DNA of 9,489 bases from Syntrophomonadaceae bacterium (GTDB lineage: Bacteria; Bacillota; Syntrophomonadia; Syntrophomonadales; Syntrophomonadaceae): assembly GCA_028698695.1 (NCBI GenBank), contig JAQVWB010000065.1, positions 1-9,489 of the forward strand, written 5' to 3'. The notes below the pieces were generated by a model that was not told the origin of the DNA, ran no database searches, and was given only the letters and a program-made list of their open reading frames with translations. Both the position numbers and the translations under genes were made by a program. The stretch's first letter is position 1. The number at the start of each line of letters is the position of its first letter. Positions 6,599 through 9,489 of this stretch are shown here, piece by piece.

Positions 6599-7384
6599 AT
6601 GGATGATCAATTAATAATCGGTAATAAAAGAATTTTCAACCGTCTCTTTGTAGGTTCCGGCAAGTATTCGTCCAATAGATTGATTCCTCATATAATGCAG
6701 GAATCCGGTTCACAGGTTATTACCGTGGCGGTGCGCAGAGTTGATTTGGAATCAACAGAAGAAAACCTGCTTAACCATATCCCGGCAGCCGCCATATTAA
6801 TGCCCAATACCTCCGGAGCAAGAAATGCCGGAGAAGCAGTAAGAATTGCGAAGTTAGCGCGGGCTATGGGCTGCGGTAACTGGATAAAAATCGAGGTTAT
6901 TGCTGACAGCAGATATCTCCTGCCTGATAATCAGGACACCTTAAAAGCCACAGAAATTCTTGTGACGGAAGGCTTTACGGTTTTCCCTTATATGAGACCT
7001 GAGCTTATGACTGCCAGAAGAATGCGTGATGCCGGCGCTTCCGCAGTAATGCCGCTGGGTGCTCCAATTGGAACCAACCAGGGTTTAAAGACCCGGGAAC
7101 TTATTAAGATAATGATTGATGAAATTGACATCCCGGTTATCGTTGATGCCGGTATAGGCAAACCCTCTGAAGCAGCTGAAGCTATGGAACTGGGTGCAGC
7201 AGCTGTTCTGGTTAATACTGCCATTGCTACTGCCGGTAATCCGGTAGAAATGGCAGCAGCTTTTTCCCTGGCAGTCAAAGCAGGTAGAAAAGCATATTTA
7301 GCCGGAACTGCGCCGGTGTTTCATCTGGCTCAGGCGTCTTCCCCGCTGACTGGATTTTTAGATAAGGATAACGGTGACTTATGA
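6599..7384 (+). CDS. thiG: Thiazole synthase ThiG
   Basis: ThiG builds thiazole phosphate from 1-deoxyxylulose 5-phosphate, the sulfur carried on ThiS thiocarboxylate, and dehydroglycine from ThiH. The 261-residue protein is a TIM barrel. Lys97 in WIKIEV (95-100) is the lysine that forms the imine with the sugar phosphate. Phosphate- and substrate-binding turns are seen in VMPLGAPIGTNQG (150-162), VIVDAGIGKPSEA (180-192) and GAAAVLVNTAIA (199-210). It differs from common ThiG in places: NTSGA replaces the usual NTAGC, and FPYMRPEL replaces the LPYTNDDP type of loop. I start at the ATG at 6599 because GGGGG at 6586-6590 is well placed before it. TTG 6581 and ATG 6584 lie at the end of the terminator's T tract and would add non-conserved residues. 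The stop overlaps the thiH start as ATGA. No thiS precedes it, so the sulfur carrier must come from elsewhere. Confidence 0.96.
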   Translation: MDDQLIIGNKRIFNRLFVGSGKYSSNRLIPHIMQESGSQVITVAVRRVDLESTEENLLNHIPAAAILMPNTSGARNAGEAVRIAKLARAMGCGNWIKIEVIADSRYLLPDNQDTLKATEILVTEGFTVFPYMRPELMTARRMRDAGASAVMPLGAPIGTNQGLKTRELIKIMIDEIDIPVIVDAGIGKPSEAAEAMELGAAAVLVNTAIATAGNPVEMAAAFSLAVKAGRKAYLAGTAPVFHLAQASSPLTGFLDKDNGDL

Positions 7385-8511
7385 GCTTTTATGATCTGAT
7401 ACAACATTACCGTGGCCAGAACCTGTCAGAATACCTCTACGGATTTACAGACCGTGATATATTAAGGGTTTTATGCAAAAACCGTCTTTCCCCTGAAGAT
7501 TTTCTTGCCCTGATATCTCCGGCTGCTGCCGGTCATCTCGAAAAGATGGCAGTTAAAGCGCATGAACTGACCATAAGGCATTTTGGAAAGGCAATAGTAC
7601 TGTTTGCACCGATGTATATCGCCAATTATTGCGTAAACCAATGTGTATATTGCAGTTTCAATCATCAAAACCAGCTTGAACGTAAGAGGCTAAGTATTGA
7701 AGAATTTCAACAGGAAGCCATCAAAATCTCGGCTAGCGGGATCAGACACATTTTATTGCTTACTGGTGAATCAAGAACTGAATCATCACCCGAATATATA
7801 GAGGAGATTGTAACTGAAGCCAAAAGGTATTTTTCCTCCATAACCCTGGAAATTTGTCCACTGAGCCGGGATGAATACGAATCACTGATATACAGCGGCG
7901 CAGACGGGTTAACCATATATCAGGAAGTTTATGATGAGAATGTCTATAAACTCATGCACCCATTTGGCCCCAAAAGGAATTACCGCTACCGTTTGGATAC
8001 TCCGGAACGAGCTTGCATGGCCGGTATGAGAACAGTGGGAATAGGAGCATTGCTGGGTCTGGGTGAATGGCGGACGGAAGCCTTCTTTACAGCCCTTCAT
8101 GCCCAGTACCTGAGCCATAAATACCCGGATGTGGAACTAAGCATATCGCTGCCCCGTATCCGTCCCCATACCGGCAGCTTTGATATACCTTATGCAATCG
8201 GAGACCGGGAGTTTGTTCAAATTATGTTAGCTTTCCGGCTATTTTTGCCCCATGTCGGTATTACCATTTCAACCCGGGAAAGAGCTGAATTCAGAGATAA
8301 CCTGCTGGGACTTGGAGTTACCCGAATGTCGGCCGGTTCCATAACCGCTGTTGGCGGCTACAGCAATAAAAATGGCAATGGACAGTTTCAGGTATCTGAC
8401 GGAAGAAGTGTAGATGAAGTCAGGCAAATGCTTTATCAAAAGGGATACCAGCCAGTTTTTAAAGACTGGCAGTATATTCAGGAAGGAGGCCGCCATTTTG
8501 CGGGGAATTAA
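7381..8511 (+). CDS. thiH: 2-iminoacetate synthase ThiH (radical SAM)
   Basis: ThiH is an oxygen-sensitive radical-SAM enzyme that splits tyrosine into p-cresol and dehydroglycine, the latter used by ThiG. Its presence in place of the flavin oxidase ThiO points to anaerobic thiamine synthesis. The 376-residue length is usual. The 4Fe-4S cluster motif CxxxCxxC is Cys84, Cys88 and Cys91 in NYCVNQCVYCSFN. The SAM-binding strand HILLLTGESRTESS follows at about 118-131. The radical-SAM barrel is followed by the BATS-type region containing LPRIRPHTGSF and TRMSAGSITAVGGYS. The ATG overlaps the thiG stop by four bases (ATGA), so translation is coupled. The 3' end holds a ribosome binding site for the next gene and overlaps it by 14 bases. 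Expression follows the TPP riboswitch. Confidence 0.97.
   Translation: MSFYDLIQHYRGQNLSEYLYGFTDRDILRVLCKNRLSPEDFLALISPAAAGHLEKMAVKAHELTIRHFGKAIVLFAPMYIANYCVNQCVYCSFNHQNQLERKRLSIEEFQQEAIKISASGIRHILLLTGESRTESSPEYIEEIVTEAKRYFSSITLEICPLSRDEYESLIYSGADGLTIYQEVYDENVYKLMHPFGPKRNYRYRLDTPERACMAGMRTVGIGALLGLGEWRTEAFFTALHAQYLSHKYPDVELSISLPRIRPHTGSFDIPYAIGDREFVQIMLAFRLFLPHVGITISTRERAEFRDNLLGLGVTRMSAGSITAVGGYSNKNGNGQFQVSDGRSVDEVRQMLYQKGYQPVFKDWQYIQEGGRHFAGN
8451..8470 (+). other. Stem-loop near the end of thiH
   Basis: GCCAGT (8451-8456) pairs with ACTGGC (8465-8470), and the stem can be extended inwards by one U-G and two A-U pairs to leave a UUAA loop. It lies inside thiH, 13 bases before the AGGAGG that serves the next gene. 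No T-run follows, so it is not a terminator. A role in translation or mRNA stability is possible, but chance is not excluded. Confidence 0.3.
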
Positions 8512-9489
8512 CCGGATGCTGGATGCCAATATTAACAGAGCTGCGGAAGGACTACGGGTTCTTGAAGATACCGCCCGGTTTTGTTTTAACGAAAATGAAC
8601 TCACCAAACAGCTTAAATTAATAAGACATCAGGTAAGAAAAACCAGTGACTGCTCATTATTCCTGGAGTCCAGAGATTCAAACGGCGACATTGGTCCGGA
8701 AGTATCCGCAGGACTCGGATTGGAAGGCAAACAGAATATATCCGGGTTGGTTAAGGCCAATTTCAAACGGGTCCAGGAAGCCCTGCGCAGTATAGAAGAA
8801 AGCTATCGTGTGCTGAGCATGCCTGACTTGGCCAAAGCCTATGAAAATATTCGTTATTCGCTATATTCACTGGAGAAGGATTTTAGGCAATTAGTGCAAT
8901 TAAATATGCGTCTGGAAGCTTTTGAAAGCGGAATATACGGTATAACCGCTGAAAAACATTCCCGAGGCAGATCTAACCTGGAAGTAGTCAGGCAAATGCT
9001 TGAAGCAGGTATAAAAATTATCCAGTACCGCGACAAAGATAAAAGTATGTTGGAAAAATATCATCAATGTATGAGTATCAGAGACTTAACCTCCAGTAAA
9101 GGGGCTATCTTCATAGTAAATGATCATATTGACCTGGCTATAAACACTGGCGCGGATGGAGTTCATCTGGGACAGGATGATATTCCGGTAAGTGCAGCCA
9201 GAAGAATTCTCGGTTATAACAGGATTATCGGAGTATCCACGCATTCTCCCCGGCAAGCTCAACAAGCCGTCTCCGATGGTGCCGATTATATAGGAGTAGG
9301 ACCTATTTATAAGACTTATACCAAAAAAGATGTGTGTGATCCGGTGGGCATCAGTTACCTGGATTATGTGGTCGGGAATCATAACGTACCCTTTGTAGCT
9401 ATAGGGGGAATAAAGCTTAATAATCTTCCCGAAGTCATACAGCATGGCGCAACTTGTGTTGCCCTTGTAACTGAGCTGGCAGGAGCTGT
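8498..9489 (+). CDS. thiE: ThiD2-ThiE fusion: HMP-phosphate kinase domain plus thiamine-phosphate synthase (partial)
   Basis: A two-domain thiamine enzyme cut by the right edge after 330 codons. The N-terminal part (about 1-135) matches the ThiD2 family, a monofunctional HMP-phosphate kinase unrelated to ThiD: RMLDANINRAAEGLRVLEDT (6-25), ESRDSNGDIGPEVS (57-70), KANFKRVQEALRSIEE (86-101) and a final ENIRYSLYSLEK. The C-terminal part (from about 145) is thiamine-phosphate synthase, which joins HMP-PP and thiazole phosphate. It shows YGITAEK, IIQYRDK, IVNDHIDLA, GADGVHLGQDDIPVSAARR, GVSTHSPRQA, GADYIGVGPIYKTYTKKD and FVAIGGI, all typical ThiE blocks that bind pyrophosphate and pyrimidine. The start is TTG 8498, eight bases after AGGAGG (8484-8489), overlapping thiH by 14 bases. 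The ATG at 8515 lies inside the conserved N-terminal motif and is unlikely. Only the last beta-alpha part and stop are missing. Confidence 0.93.
   Translation, partial: MRGINRMLDANINRAAEGLRVLEDTARFCFNENELTKQLKLIRHQVRKTSDCSLFLESRDSNGDIGPEVSAGLGLEGKQNISGLVKANFKRVQEALRSIEESYRVLSMPDLAKAYENIRYSLYSLEKDFRQLVQLNMRLEAFESGIYGITAEKHSRGRSNLEVVRQMLEAGIKIIQYRDKDKSMLEKYHQCMSIRDLTSSKGAIFIVNDHIDLAINTGADGVHLGQDDIPVSAARRILGYNRIIGVSTHSPRQAQQAVSDGADYIGVGPIYKTYTKKDVCDPVGISYLDYVVGNHNVPFVAIGGIKLNNLPEVIQHGATCVALVTELAGA

Noticed and set aside
6988..7278. A 96-codon minus-strand open frame inside thiG
   Set aside because: Low-complexity Ala/Ser/Ile-rich antisense shadow of a gene with clear ThiG motifs; no ribosome binding site or family likeness.
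9086..9445. A 119-codon minus-strand open frame opposite the end of the window
   Set aside because: The plus strand there encodes an unbroken run of ThiE motifs, so this is an antisense shadow.
1..9489. CRISPR arrays, insertion sequences, tRNA genes or phage genes
   Set aside because: I saw no spaced direct repeats, transposase or integrase motifs, tRNA-like folds or attachment-site repeats in the window.

Overview
The window looks like chromosomal DNA of an anaerobic, moderately AT-rich Gram-positive bacterium, most likely a clostridium. The reasons are strong purine-rich ribosome binding sites, GTG and TTG starts, a TPP riboswitch that acts through a rho-independent terminator, and a radical-SAM ThiH (the anaerobic route to the thiazole precursor). 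An acyl-CoA dehydrogenase in such a genome would fit a fatty-acid-oxidising lineage such as Syntrophomonas relatives, but that placement is inference from gene content only.

Layout. The left two thirds are read from the minus strand. In minus-strand order they are: a two-gene ABC exporter operon (6224 to 2744), a single acyl-CoA dehydrogenase gene with its own extended -10 promoter (2649 to 1402), and a DUF389-family membrane protein that runs off the left edge (1036 to 1). A noncoding stretch of 365 bases at 1037-1401 separates the last two. It holds a probable terminator, a probable promoter and perhaps a decayed gene fragment. The right third is read from the plus strand: promoter, TPP riboswitch and terminator (about 6394-6580), then the tightly packed genes thiG, thiH and thiE, the last cut by the right edge. 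The 374-base divergent region 6225-6598 carries control signals for both sides, including a perfect 14-base palindrome that may be a repressor site for the exporter.

How the genes work together. ThiH cleaves tyrosine to dehydroglycine, and ThiG builds the thiazole phosphate from it. The third gene encodes a two-domain protein whose N-terminal ThiD2-like domain should phosphorylate HMP phosphate and whose C-terminal ThiE domain should join pyrimidine and thiazole to thiamine phosphate. TPP is expected to switch the operon off through the leader. ThiS and ThiF, needed to deliver sulfur to ThiG, are not in the window. The two ABC subunits have complementary defects in their ATP sites, which marks them as an obligate heterodimer with one consensus and one degenerate site.

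Nothing in the window looks like a phage, transposon, CRISPR array or clearly new system. The points of most interest are the ThiD2-ThiE fusion, the relocated catalytic glutamate of the acyl-CoA dehydrogenase, and the unassigned palindrome between the two divergent operons.
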